Shown: one piece after another, positions 18,151 through 27,107 of the stretch | Layout: each line of letters starts with the position of its first letter | Position numbering within the stretch: the stretch's first letter is position 1 | NCBI RefSeq assembly: GCF_900184995.1 | Contig: NZ_LT860099.1 | Coordinates: 2,422,332-2,486,331, forward strand | DNA: 64,000 nucleotides | Source of the DNA: Konateibacter massiliensis | GTDB taxonomy: Bacteria; Bacillota; Clostridia; Lachnospirales; Lachnospiraceae | Direction of reading: 5' to 3' | The notes under the pieces: generated by a model | Database searches by the model: none | What the model was told of the DNA's origin: nothing | The model's input: the letters and a program-made list of their open reading frames with translations, nothing else | Program-made: the position numbers and the translations under genes

Positions 18151-19293
18151 TTAGTCGTATAAGTTTGGAGCAATGTCAGCATCGTCCATATTGTCTGCGG
18201 TATACCACTTACAGCCTGTATCCACATCAGAAACTGCCTCGCCCTTTGCTGCTTTTACAGCCAGCTCTACCACGTTACGTCCGATTGCAACTGGATCCTG
18301 TGTTACAGCGCCTGCTAATTTACCGGATTTTACAGCACTCTTAATTAATTCACCAGAGTCAAATGCAACGCCTACAATACTTGTGCCAAGCTTATTTAAG
18401 TTCGCATCACCGTTGATAAGACCTTCACCTGAGTGCTGGTTAGAGCCATAGATACAGATGGTGTCTGGTTTGTTCAAGAGGTTCTGTGCATCAATAGAGG
18501 AAAGCTCTGCTGTTACCTGTGCCGGAACTGCCACGTCAATAATTACGTTTGCACCGTCAACCTTGTTTGCCCATTTGTCATGACCTTCAATCGAAACTGT
18601 TTTTCCGTCTGCTTCAATTAAGGATTTCATTTTGTCGATAAAGCCTGAACCACGGTTTGTGATGGATTCAGATGTTGCATCCTGATTCATAACGCCGATT
18701 CTCACGGTATCGGTTGCAGAAGCAATCTTATCTTTGATTATCTTATAGGTTTCCTCTGCTGCAAGCTCACCAGCTGCATAGTTGTCAGTTGCTGCGTTTG
18801 CCGCAATTGCACCATCCGGAGCTCCCGGTACACCGGAGTCAAATCCGATAATCGGAATGCCTGCTTCCTGTGCCTTTGTGATACCTTCCAAGCATGCCTG
18901 GGTATCAAGTGCTGCCAAACCGATTGCATCCGGTTTATTGTTCAATGCATTATTTAACATCTGAACCTGCTGTGCAATATCACTTTCTGTATCAGGTCCC
19001 TTAAAGTCAATTGTTACGCCCAACTCTGCTGCCGCTTCCTCAGCTCCCTTTAATACTGCCTGCCAGTACTGATGCTGAAAGCCCTTTGATACGATGTATA
19101 TGGACATATCGCCGCCTGCCGCTTCATCTGTCTTAGTATCAGCCGTATCTGTCTTTGTATCTGTTGCTGTGTCTGTCGTTGCTGCTGGTGTTGTTGTGTC
19201 CGTTGTGCTGGTGCTGCCGCTTGAACCGCAGCCTGCTAACAATGCTGATACCATTGTTGCACACATTAATACGCTTACTAGTTTTTTCTTCAT
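18151..19293 (-). CDS. Sugar ABC transporter substrate-binding lipoprotein (RbsB-like)
   Basis: Lipid-anchored periplasmic-binding-protein type 1, 380 residues. A signal peptide ends in the lipobox LLAGC (Cys about 22), followed by a Ser/Thr/Asp-rich linker to about residue 60. The two-lobed ribose-binding-like fold then begins with MSIYIVSKGFQHQYWQAVL and includes PDAIGLAALDTQACLEG and PIIGFDSGV. With the permease and ATPase upstream it makes a complete importer. The ligand is most likely L-fucose or a related aldose by neighbourhood (fucU, fucI); that is inference. Confidence 0.88.
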   Translation of the reverse strand: MKKKLVSVLMCATMVSALLAGCGSSGSTSTTDTTTPAATTDTATDTKTDTADTKTDEAAGGDMSIYIVSKGFQHQYWQAVLKGAEEAAAELGVTIDFKGPDTESDIAQQVQMLNNALNNKPDAIGLAALDTQACLEGITKAQEAGIPIIGFDSGVPGAPDGAIAANAATDNYAAGELAAEETYKIIKDKIASATDTVRIGVMNQDATSESITNRGSGFIDKMKSLIEADGKTVSIEGHDKWANKVDGANVIIDVAVPAQVTAELSSIDAQNLLNKPDTICIYGSNQHSGEGLINGDANLNKLGTSIVGVAFDSGELIKSAVKSGKLAGAVTQDPVAIGRNVVELAVKAAKGEAVSDVDTGCKWYTADNMDDADIAPNLYD

Positions 19294-19406
19294 TGTAAAT
19301 CCTCCCTTAATTTGTTTTATACTTACTTACCAGACCTTTGCCGATAAGCTTGCTATACCCGTTTCCCTTTTGGTGGTTCCCGGGTAATTACTACCGTGTT
19401 CTTCTT

Positions 19407-20432
19407 CTAGTTTTTCTTTCTTCTGTTTGCAACGTCCATAAATACTGCAAAGATAAGTACAAGTCCGGTTGCTACCTGCTGATAGTGTGTCTGTAATCCG
19501 ATAAATGGTAAACCGGTTTTTAACACTGACATGATGAATACACCAATTAATGTACCTGCGATTGTTCCGTATCCGCCGCTCATGGATGTTCCTCCGATTA
19601 CAACGCCTGCGATGGCATCAAGCTCGAAGCCTCCGCCTCCGCCTGGAAGCAGGGTAGAGTAAACTGCCGCATAGGCAATACCTGCAATACCTGCCATTGT
19701 ACCGCTTATCACATAAGCCAGTGTCTGCCACTTCGCTACGTTTACACCGGAAAGTCTTGTCGCTTCAATGTTGCTTCCGAGTGCTACGATATAACGTCCC
19801 GGACGACTTTTATTTAACAGTGTTGCCATCAATACGGCTACAAGTAAAAGTAAGATAAATCCTGTCGGAATCGGGGTTGAGATACCGTCCGCTCCTGTGA
19901 TATTTATTTTAAATATATTTCGAAACCATCCTTCTGCCTCGGTTGCCTGCGGCCATGTAACACTCTGTGCCTTTGTAAAAATAGAACCAAAGCCTTTGGA
20001 AAGCATCATGGAACCAAGTGTTGCAATAAACGGAGGCAGACCCATATAGGAAACCATCAAGCCGTTTAATAAACCAAAAACCGTACCGATTAAAATACAG
20101 ATGATTAAGCACAATGCTATCGGCACATTGTATTTGGTTGCGAGTGCTCCCGTCACAAGGGAGGAGCAAACAAGAACCGTACCGATGGAAAGGTCGATGC
20201 CTCCCGTCGTAATAGCAAATGTTACACCGATTGCCATGAAACCAATGTAGTAAGAAGCGTCAAAGATACTTACCAATGTGGAATACTGTCTAAAGGAAGG
20301 GCTGATTGCCCCAAATACGATATAGATGATTACCAGTGCCAGCAGGGCAATCAATCGCTGCGTACCAACTGCCTTGACAATTGGATTATTCAATAAAGCG
20401 TTAGGCTTTTTTTCTGTTGTTTTTGCTGCCAT
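19407..20432 (-). CDS. Sugar ABC transporter permease (RbsC-like)
   Basis: A 341-residue multi-pass membrane permease of the ribose/xylose/AraH type. Family markers are GIDLSIGTVLVCSSLVTG and SMSGGYGTIAGTLIGVFIMSVL, with about eight to ten hydrophobic helices. An N-terminal cytoplasmic extension of about 25 residues is present. It lies 17 bases after the ATPase gene and 113 bases before the binding-protein gene. Confidence 0.92.
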   Translation of the reverse strand: MAAKTTEKKPNALLNNPIVKAVGTQRLIALLALVIIYIVFGAISPSFRQYSTLVSIFDASYYIGFMAIGVTFAITTGGIDLSIGTVLVCSSLVTGALATKYNVPIALCLIICILIGTVFGLLNGLMVSYMGLPPFIATLGSMMLSKGFGSIFTKAQSVTWPQATEAEGWFRNIFKINITGADGISTPIPTGFILLLLVAVLMATLLNKSRPGRYIVALGSNIEATRLSGVNVAKWQTLAYVISGTMAGIAGIAYAAVYSTLLPGGGGGFELDAIAGVVIGGTSMSGGYGTIAGTLIGVFIMSVLKTGLPFIGLQTHYQQVATGLVLIFAVFMDVANRRKKN

Positions 20433-20449
20433 TTTTTTAATCCTCCCAA

Positions 20450-21943
20450 TTAATTTCTAAGTGTTGCGGCATGCATGATTCTCTCCTGAGAAGCTTCCTC
20501 AATGCAAAGCTCTCCGGTCTTTCTTCCCTCACACATGATGATAATTCTATCACTCATACGAAGTACCTCTGTCAGCTCCGAGGAAATCATAATAATTGAT
20601 TTTCCCTGCGCAGCAAGCTCATTCATCAGATGATAAATCTCGCTCTTTGCTCCTACATCAATACCTCTTGTCGGTTCGTCAAAAATTAGAATGTCGCAAT
20701 CCTTAATCAGCCATTTTGCGATGACTACCTTCTGCTGATTTCCGCCTGAGAGGTTGATTACTTCCGTCTCCACATTTGGCGTCTTGGTCTTTAATTTTTC
20801 AACATATTCCTGAGCGATATTTTTTTCTTTCTTCTTATCAATAAACAATCCACTCATAAAATTTTCAAGGGCTGCCATTGTCGAGTTGGAGGCAACGGAT
20901 TCCGCAAGCACGATTCCGTACCGCTTTCTGTCCTCGGACAAATATCCGATTCCTGCTGCCACCGCATCCTTAGGGCTGTTTATTTCCACCTTTTTGCCGT
21001 TGATATAAATATCTCCGCTCTCTTTCTTATCTGCTCCGAATAAGACTCTCGCCGTCTCCGTTCTACCCGCTCCCATAAGTCCTGAAAATCCGAGTATTTC
21101 TCCCTTTCGAAGCTCAAAGCTTATATCTTGAACCATCTTTCCGGCATTTAGGTTTTCAACCTTTAGAACAACAGGGGCATCTTTAGGCACTGTACTCGCC
21201 TCTTTTGGGTCTTCATATATCGTGCGCCCTACCATCATGTTGATGATATCATCCTTCGTCGATTGCTCAGTTATGAGCGTTCCGACATACTCGCCGTCCC
21301 TCATTACCGTCACCCGGTCCGTGATAACCTTAATTTCGTCCATACGGTGTGAAATATAAACGATACCGAGTTCTTTTTTCCGTAAGTCTCGTATAATTTT
21401 AAACAGCTCGGCAATTTCCGTTTCCGTAAGTGCCGCGGTAGGCTCATCAAAAATAATAATCTTTACATCTTTTGAGATAGCCTTTGCAATCTCACACATC
21501 TGCTGCTTACCAACGGTCAAATCACCCATTACCGTATCCGGATCAATATCAATGTTTAATTTCTCAAACAGCTTCGCCGCCTCTTGATTCATCTTCTTGT
21601 CGTTAATCAGCTTGCCGTTCATCATTTCCCGACCGATAAATATGTTCTGTGCAACCGTCAAGTGATTCATCATGTTGAGCTCCTGATGTACGATTGCTAT
21701 ACCTGCATCCTGAGCTTCCTTCGGATTAGTAAACTCCACTTCCTTGCCTTCATATGTAATGGTTCCGCTGTCTTTTGAATAGATGCCGGTTAAAACCTTC
21801 ATAAGTGTGGATTTACCAGCACCATTCTCGCCCATCAGAGCATGTACCTCACCCTTTTTCACCTCAAGGCTTACACATTTTAATGCGTGAACACCGACAA
21901 ATGACTTATCGATATCCTTCATCGTTAAAATTACATCACCCAC
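20450..21943 (-). CDS. Sugar ABC transporter ATP-binding protein, two-domain (RbsA/MglA-like)
   Basis: A 497-residue ATPase with two ABC domains in tandem. The first has GENGAGKSTLMKVL and the signature VGKQQMCEIAKA; the second has the degenerate GLMGAGRTETARVLFG, typical for the carbohydrate-uptake transporter-2 group, and LSGGNQQKVVIAKWL. It energises uptake through the neighbouring permease. It starts with GTG eight bases after GGAAGGTG and is the first gene of the ATPase/permease/binding-protein operon. Confidence 0.93.
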   Translation of the reverse strand: MGDVILTMKDIDKSFVGVHALKCVSLEVKKGEVHALMGENGAGKSTLMKVLTGIYSKDSGTITYEGKEVEFTNPKEAQDAGIAIVHQELNMMNHLTVAQNIFIGREMMNGKLINDKKMNQEAAKLFEKLNIDIDPDTVMGDLTVGKQQMCEIAKAISKDVKIIIFDEPTAALTETEIAELFKIIRDLRKKELGIVYISHRMDEIKVITDRVTVMRDGEYVGTLITEQSTKDDIINMMVGRTIYEDPKEASTVPKDAPVVLKVENLNAGKMVQDISFELRKGEILGFSGLMGAGRTETARVLFGADKKESGDIYINGKKVEINSPKDAVAAGIGYLSEDRKRYGIVLAESVASNSTMAALENFMSGLFIDKKKEKNIAQEYVEKLKTKTPNVETEVINLSGGNQQKVVIAKWLIKDCDILIFDEPTRGIDVGAKSEIYHLMNELAAQGKSIIMISSELTEVLRMSDRIIIMCEGRKTGELCIEEASQERIMHAATLRN

Positions 21944-22134
21944 TGTTTCACCTTCCTTTTGTGCAACTTGTTTAATATGTGTATAGTATATGTCTAAACC
22001 GTAAACATTTTAATAGAATATTCTCTTTAAAAAGGTAACTATTTTACTTTTTGGAAGAAAAGAATGTTAATAAATTAGAAAGAAAAAGGTTAAGTATTTT
22101 TAAAAAAATATTGTAAATAAAGTAGTACAGTATA

Positions 22135-22419
22135 ATGATAGGTTTATTGATAGCAAAGAAGGAGATGAGGATAATTGATCATAAATTATGTCGAAAACTG
22201 ATGTGGGGAATGCTTTTGTTAGGTATGTTATTTTGTGCAATACCTGCAGTAATTTTCCCTTCAATTTATTTATATTTTATCAATGCTGGTGCAATCATAA
22301 TGGGTCTCTCTATTATTTTAGCTATTTTGTATTTACGGTGTCCTTATTGTAGAGGAGCGTTAAATATTCGTGGACTTCCACCTGATTATTGCCCACATTG
22401 CGGAAAAAAAATAAGTTAA
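22135..22419 (+). CDS. Small membrane protein with C-terminal zinc ribbon
   Basis: Up to 94 residues: two hydrophobic helices (about 24-44 and 47-68) followed by a CPYC-x14-CPHC zinc-ribbon motif at the C-terminus. The start is unclear. The first ATG (22135) overlaps a TATAAT box and has no ribosome site, while an AAGGAG at about 22159-22164 directly abuts a second ATG and is well spaced only for an ATT codon nine bases on. It lies between the divergent ABC operon and the convergent sensor operon; function unknown. Confidence 0.55.
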   Translation: MIGLLIAKKEMRIIDHKLCRKLMWGMLLLGMLFCAIPAVIFPSIYLYFINAGAIIMGLSIILAILYLRCPYCRGALNIRGLPPDYCPHCGKKIS

Positions 22420-22489
22420 TTATTTAAAGAAATAAGTTTACAAAGCATATCATAAACTTTATTTTTACAGTAGCAGTTGACCAAACACA

Positions 22490-22529
22490 AAAAGAGACAA
22501 ATTTGCTTCAAAGCAAGTTTGTCTCTTTT
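22490..22529. terminator. Bidirectional terminator between zinc-ribbon gene and sensor operon
   Basis: Arms of 17 bases (22490-22506 and 22513-22529, one mismatch) with A-run before and T-run after, placed between convergent genes, so it can stop transcription from both sides. Confidence 0.8.
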
Positions 22530-22613
22530 CTCAAAATATGTTTGCCATCGGGTGTTTGGATGGCATTACAGAAGTTTTTCATCGTAATGACCCAAGCACC
22601 ATACCCCTTTACT

Positions 22614-23588
22614 CTACCGAAATGGAAATAAAAGCTTCTGATTTTCCTCCGTGTAAATATCATCTTTTCTTACAATGTTACTATTGGAATCAATATTTGC
22701 GGCGACCTCCTCGCCCCGGAGGAGTTTAACCGCCGTCTCCAAGCCGATATATCCCATATTAAACGCCTTCTGCACAACGAGCCCATCAAATACACCAGAT
22801 TCCAGCAATTGGATTTCTTCTGTTGAGCTGTCAAAGCCTATCATCTTGATGGAGTCTGTGAGATTTAAATCCCGTACAGCTCTTGCGGCACCGATTGCAG
22901 AATATTCGTTAAGTCCCGCTATAATATCCACGTCAGGATGCTTTTGCAGCAGTTCCTTTGTCACCTCATACGCCTTATCATACTCCGAATCGCTGAAGAC
23001 GACATCCACAATCTTTTTTTCATCTTCACCAAGTGCTTCCCTAAGCCCGGCTTCTCTTGCAATCGCAGTCGATGTTCCCTCCACATGGCTCACAATCGCA
23101 ATCTTAGAGTCCTCCTTGACGAGATTTTTGATCAGCTGCCCAACTTTTCTGCCCGCCTTCACGTTATCGGTGGCGATTACGGCATCTTCAACAGGCTCGG
23201 ACATCTGGGAGTCAATCAGGATAAGTTTAATTCCGGCTTCCTTAATCTTTTTTGCAGCAGGAAGTGTCTTTTCATTGTCCGCAGGGGAGAGCAAAATCGC
23301 ATCCGGCTTCTGGGCAATTGCTTCCTCAATCATCCGGTTCTGTCTCTCATAGTCACTCTCCAACTCAGGTGCCCTGACACTTAAATCCACCCCATATTCT
23401 TTCGCCGCAATCTGTACCCCTTCAATCAAGGAAAACCAGAAGGCATTGTTCTCATCCACTACCTTTGAAATATAAATAATCTTAATCTGACCATTGTCCT
23501 GTGACTCACAACGAGTCAAAAGAAATGCCGTCGTTGCCAAAACAATGAGCAGGGCAAGCCACCGATACAATCCTCTATTCCGCTTCAT
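22614..23588 (-). CDS. Membrane-anchored sugar-binding sensor protein (PBP1 type)
   Basis: A 324-residue type 1 periplasmic binding protein with an N-terminal hydrophobic anchor (residues 8-25, ending LLTRC, not a canonical lipobox). The fold contains IKIIYISKVVDENNAFWFSL, PDAILLSPADNEKTLP, VIATDNVKAGRKVGQL and DIIAGLNEYSAIGAARAV. The gene overlaps the 3' end of the histidine kinase gene by 14 bases, so it belongs to the kinase/regulator operon rather than to a transporter. The likely role is to present a bound sugar to the kinase ectodomain. The ligand may be fucose by context. Confidence 0.85.
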   Translation of the reverse strand: MKRNRGLYRWLALLIVLATTAFLLTRCESQDNGQIKIIYISKVVDENNAFWFSLIEGVQIAAKEYGVDLSVRAPELESDYERQNRMIEEAIAQKPDAILLSPADNEKTLPAAKKIKEAGIKLILIDSQMSEPVEDAVIATDNVKAGRKVGQLIKNLVKEDSKIAIVSHVEGTSTAIAREAGLREALGEDEKKIVDVVFSDSEYDKAYEVTKELLQKHPDVDIIAGLNEYSAIGAARAVRDLNLTDSIKMIGFDSSTEEIQLLESGVFDGLVVQKAFNMGYIGLETAVKLLRGEEVAANIDSNSNIVRKDDIYTEENQKLLFPFR

Positions 23589-25377
23589 TGTCTCTCGCCT
23601 CCTCCCCGCTCGCGGGAACTCTTACCTCAACAATGGTTCCGACATCAAGGGTACTTCTGAATTTCAGCCCATAATCACTTCCATAATAAAGCTTCAAACG
23701 ATTATTTACATTCGTTACGCCGACACCGGCAGAGCGACGGTTTGCTTTCTTTTCAAATATATGCTCCAGTGTCTCTTCATCCATACCCTTTCCGTTGTCC
23801 TCAATGCATATAACAATGTCCGCTTCCTCTCTTCTAGCTGTGATGCGGATAAGCCCCTTACCTTCCTTATATTTAATACCATGGTAAATAGCATTCTCTA
23901 CAAGAGGCTGCAATACCAGCTTTACAATTGATTCCCTTAAAATATCTTCTTCGATTGCAATCTCAAATTCCAGCTTATCCTTATATCGCATCTTCTGTAT
24001 CGTCAGGTAGCTTCTTGTGTATTCTGCCTCATTCTCGATGGTCACAATCTCGTCCTCGTTGCTGATGCTCTGACGAAACAGCTTTGCAAGTGAGGAGGTC
24101 ATAAGAACTACCTCTTTATTTTTTCCGCTCTCTGCCATCCATATAATAGAATCTAAGGTATTGTACAAAAAGTGAGGATTAATCTGCGATTGAAGTGCTT
24201 TTAGTTCACTCTTTCGCTTCTGTCTCTGCTCCCGCACAATCTCCTCCATCAGCTCCTTAATCTTGCGGGTCATAATATTGAAGGAATTGCCGAGCATTCC
24301 GATTTCATTCCGGTCAAGCACCTCAATCTCGGCATGCTCGAAATGCCCCTCCCACACCGCTCTCATGGAGTTTGCGAGCTGCTTCAGGGGCTTTGTTATC
24401 TCACTGGAAAGTACAATCGCAATGACCCCCGAGATGATAATCAAAAACAGTGCTGTAAACAGGTAAGCGAGCTGAGTTTCCTCTTTTCCTGCCATAAGCT
24501 CACTCAAATACGCCACACCAACGACGGTCCAGCCTGTCTTGTCCGATGTGTACACAGTATACAGCTTACTGTCTTCCCCCTCTGCCGTGGTAAAATTGGT
24601 CTTGTTTCCGTTTAAAACCTCCTCTACCTTTTCACTCTTCAATCCTCCATAAATCAAGGTCTGCCTTGGATGGTAAATGATGCGTCCTTGAGAATCTACA
24701 ATAAACACATATCCCTTGCTTCCGAGACTGATTCCTTCACACAGATTATTGATAGCACTGTAATTTAGGTCAACAAAAAGCACACCTTCAATTTCACCTG
24801 TATAGGGATTTTCAATGCCACAGCTAAGCGTTACAACCCATTTATAATCATCCTTAATTGCATTCTGGACATGCGAAGAAGACAAGACCGCAATCTTACT
24901 GCTTTCTCTTGCCTTCTCATACCACTCCATTTCCTTTATGTTCGCGTAAGGGTTTAGCTCATCATTCCCGTCATTGATTACATTTCTCCCGTTGTCACTC
25001 AGCACGGCAATATTATAAATGTCCTCTCTGGCATCACTTATCGTCTGAAACTGTGAAATCACTCTCGCCTTAATCTGCTCCAGCTCCTCCTCGGTGCAGT
25101 CCTCCTTGTACAGATAATCCGTGACATCTTTATTGCTTGATATTAGTCTGGATATATTATCCATATAGTCAATGTAGGAATCAATATCCCCATTCACCTG
25201 CTCAATGAGCTGCATCGTATAGTATTTGGAGTTTTCCATTATGGTTTCCTGCGTATAGTTGATGGATATAATCAGAAAAACCATAAGCGCGGCGGTGATA
25301 ATCATCGAAAAGAAAAATATCATCGTGCTTCTGATGCTGTTAAATCGAAAGAGAAGATTTCCTCTTTTTTGCGTCAT
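23575..25377 (-). CDS. Sensor histidine kinase, YesM/LytS type
   Basis: A 600-residue kinase. TM1 lies at about 18-40, then an extracellular double-Cache-like domain (about 45-290), TM2 about 300-325, a HAMP (SSEITKPLKQLANSMRAVWEG) and a coiled linker. The His_kinase domain has the phospho-acceptor in NPHFLYNTLDSIIWMAE, followed by the ATPase with LVENAIYHGIKYKEGKG and DNGKGMDEETL. Encoded two bases after the response regulator stop codon and overlapping the sugar-binding sensor gene. This is a three-gene sugar-sensing system. Confidence 0.93.
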   Translation of the reverse strand: MTQKRGNLLFRFNSIRSTMIFFFSMIITAALMVFLIISINYTQETIMENSKYYTMQLIEQVNGDIDSYIDYMDNISRLISSNKDVTDYLYKEDCTEEELEQIKARVISQFQTISDAREDIYNIAVLSDNGRNVINDGNDELNPYANIKEMEWYEKARESSKIAVLSSSHVQNAIKDDYKWVVTLSCGIENPYTGEIEGVLFVDLNYSAINNLCEGISLGSKGYVFIVDSQGRIIYHPRQTLIYGGLKSEKVEEVLNGNKTNFTTAEGEDSKLYTVYTSDKTGWTVVGVAYLSELMAGKEETQLAYLFTALFLIIISGVIAIVLSSEITKPLKQLANSMRAVWEGHFEHAEIEVLDRNEIGMLGNSFNIMTRKIKELMEEIVREQRQKRKSELKALQSQINPHFLYNTLDSIIWMAESGKNKEVVLMTSSLAKLFRQSISNEDEIVTIENEAEYTRSYLTIQKMRYKDKLEFEIAIEEDILRESIVKLVLQPLVENAIYHGIKYKEGKGLIRITARREEADIVICIEDNGKGMDEETLEHIFEKKANRRSAGVGVTNVNNRLKLYYGSDYGLKFRSTLDVGTIVEVRVPASGEEARDNEAE

Positions 25378-25379
25378 TG

Positions 25380-26993
25380 TTATTTCCTCTTCTTTTTGGC
25401 ATATTCGGTAGGTGTAAAGCCTGTGTGCTTTTTAAAGGTGATGCTGAAATAATGAGGATCGCTAAAGCCGACCTCATCCGCAACCTCATAGGACTTTAAG
25501 GATGTATTCTCAATTAAGTTTTTTGCCTTTTCCATTCTCTTCTTTGTCAGCGCTTCAATAAATGTCTCACCGGTGTAGCTTTTAAAAACAGAGCTGAAAT
25601 AGCTCGTACTCATGGCGAGATGACTACAGACGGAATTTAAGGATATCTCGGCGTTTCCGTAGTTTTTATCAATATAGTCAAGAGCCATGACCGCCTGCTT
25701 GTTCCCGTAGCTGTCCTTTTCATTTGTCATGCCCTGCGATACCTTAATGCAGAAATCCACCAGCTCATTTTCGATATCCCGCAAATGATTCAGCGCATAA
25801 ATCCGATTGATAAAGGTATATTCTCCCTCCATAAATTCCTCATCCCGAAGCCCTGCCTCCTCAAGCATATTCACAATCAATAAAACCATATTCTGAATAT
25901 ATAGGATAACCCGGTTTTTGGACATATAATCCGTTCGGAAGGTTTGAAACAGACCATTTACCATTTTGCGTATCTCTTCCGCATCGCCTGCTTTTATATT
26001 TAACAATATCTTGTCATTCCATGCTGATATATTGATTTCCGTGTCTGTCTTATCCTCCATGAGCACCTTGGAATCCAACACCATGTTGCCTCCCAGCAAA
26101 AAGCGGTATTCCAAAACAGATTTTGCCGTTTCAAGTGATTCGCCTAACAAACTGCTCTTTTGAAGAGTCTTTCCTATCCCGATTGTCGTCTCGATTTTTA
26201 AGTAATAGTTTAGAGCGTTTCTGATTTCAGTACAGATATCAAGTACTTTTTCCCGAAATCTTTCTTCCCGATTCGACTTAAATATAATAGCCGTCTTTCC
26301 CTCCCCGTTTTGGAAGGTCACACCGCACCCATGCTTTCTGACAATCTCATCCGTTATATTGTAGATGGAAAAGAGTATCAAATCTTCCTTAATGCCCGGC
26401 TGCCGCTTCATATATTCTTCTAGGTCGTCCCCCTCCACAATTGCCGCGCAAAAATGTCTGGCTGACAAATCAACGCCGAATTCCTCCGACTTTCTCTTAA
26501 TGTCCTCCGCAAGTACATTGCCTTGAATTAAGCTGTTTAAAAACCTGCCCTTTAGCATAGGCAGATTGCTCATATATGCTTCCTGTATTTTCTTTAAATC
26601 TTTCTTTTTATCTGATTCCTGATCAAAATCCGTCTTGATTTTATCAAGTAAATCGGTAAGCTCATATGCCGTCACAGGCTTTAAAACATATTCAAGCACC
26701 TTATATTTTACCGCTGTCTTGGCGTATTCAAACTCATTGTATCCGCTTATAATAATCACTTTGGTGAGCGGGTACTGCTCATATACATAACGGGTCAACT
26801 CCATGCCATCCACATAAGGCATACAGATATCCGTAATCAGAAGATCCGGCACCTCCTCATTTATCTTTTCCATTGCCTCTTTTCCATTTTCACATGCTCC
26901 TAAAAACTCAAATCCGCTCTTCTCCCATTTGATGTTTTCACTTATCGCTTCGCGGATTAATGCTTCATCATCTACCAGTAAAACCTTGTACAT
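25380..26993 (-). CDS. Response regulator with AraC-type DNA-binding domain (YesN-like)
   Basis: A 537-residue regulator. The receiver domain (1-120) has LLVDDEALIREAI, the phosphorylatable Asp in DLLITDICMPYVDGMEL, VIIISGYNEFEYA and the Lys in EYVLKPV. A long middle region (about 130-420) is typical of YesN proteins. The C-terminal double helix-turn-helix (about 435-535) contains ISLNSVCSHLAMSTSYFSSV and EVADEVGFSDPHYFSITFKK. It is first in the operon, ATG after GGGGGAAGG. Likely targets are the neighbouring ABC importer and fucI, by position only. Confidence 0.93.
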   Translation of the reverse strand: MYKVLLVDDEALIREAISENIKWEKSGFEFLGACENGKEAMEKINEEVPDLLITDICMPYVDGMELTRYVYEQYPLTKVIIISGYNEFEYAKTAVKYKVLEYVLKPVTAYELTDLLDKIKTDFDQESDKKKDLKKIQEAYMSNLPMLKGRFLNSLIQGNVLAEDIKRKSEEFGVDLSARHFCAAIVEGDDLEEYMKRQPGIKEDLILFSIYNITDEIVRKHGCGVTFQNGEGKTAIIFKSNREERFREKVLDICTEIRNALNYYLKIETTIGIGKTLQKSSLLGESLETAKSVLEYRFLLGGNMVLDSKVLMEDKTDTEINISAWNDKILLNIKAGDAEEIRKMVNGLFQTFRTDYMSKNRVILYIQNMVLLIVNMLEEAGLRDEEFMEGEYTFINRIYALNHLRDIENELVDFCIKVSQGMTNEKDSYGNKQAVMALDYIDKNYGNAEISLNSVCSHLAMSTSYFSSVFKSYTGETFIEALTKKRMEKAKNLIENTSLKSYEVADEVGFSDPHYFSITFKKHTGFTPTEYAKKKRK

Positions 26994-27017
26994 AACCTTC
27001 CCCCTTAGTTATAAGTT

Positions 27018-27056
27018 AAAAAGTGCCTTAAGGTTTTATTCCTCAAAACACTTTTT
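27018..27056 (-). terminator. Stem-loop downstream of fucI
   Basis: An outer eight-pair stem (27018-27025 with 27049-27056) with an interrupted inner stem; read on the minus strand it ends in CACTTTTTAAC. Probably separates fucI from the response-regulator operon. Confidence 0.5.
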
Positions 27057-27063
27057 AGTATTC

Positions 27064-27095
27064 GTTGCAGTTCAGTCATATAGCCAAACTGCAAC
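27064..27095. repeat. Short palindromic intergenic repeat, copy A
   Basis: The 32-base element starts GTTGCAGTT and ends AACTGCAAC, complementary ends around a 14-base centre. A nearly identical copy sits at 32957-32989 and partial copies at 33751-33780 and 44445-44458. It lies directly downstream of the fucI stop codon (minus strand). Confidence 0.6.
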
Positions 27096-27107
27096 TTTCT
27101 ACTCTAT

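Noticed and set aside
18151-19293. Repeat-like Thr/Asp/Ala stretch after the lipobox of the binding protein as a functional repeat domain
   Set aside because: It is a short low-complexity linker common in Gram-positive lipoproteins.
22675-23352. Long open frame on the plus strand, 225 codons
   Set aside because: It lies wholly opposite the sugar-binding sensor gene, is Ser/Ile-rich as expected for an antisense shadow, and has no ribosome site or domain.
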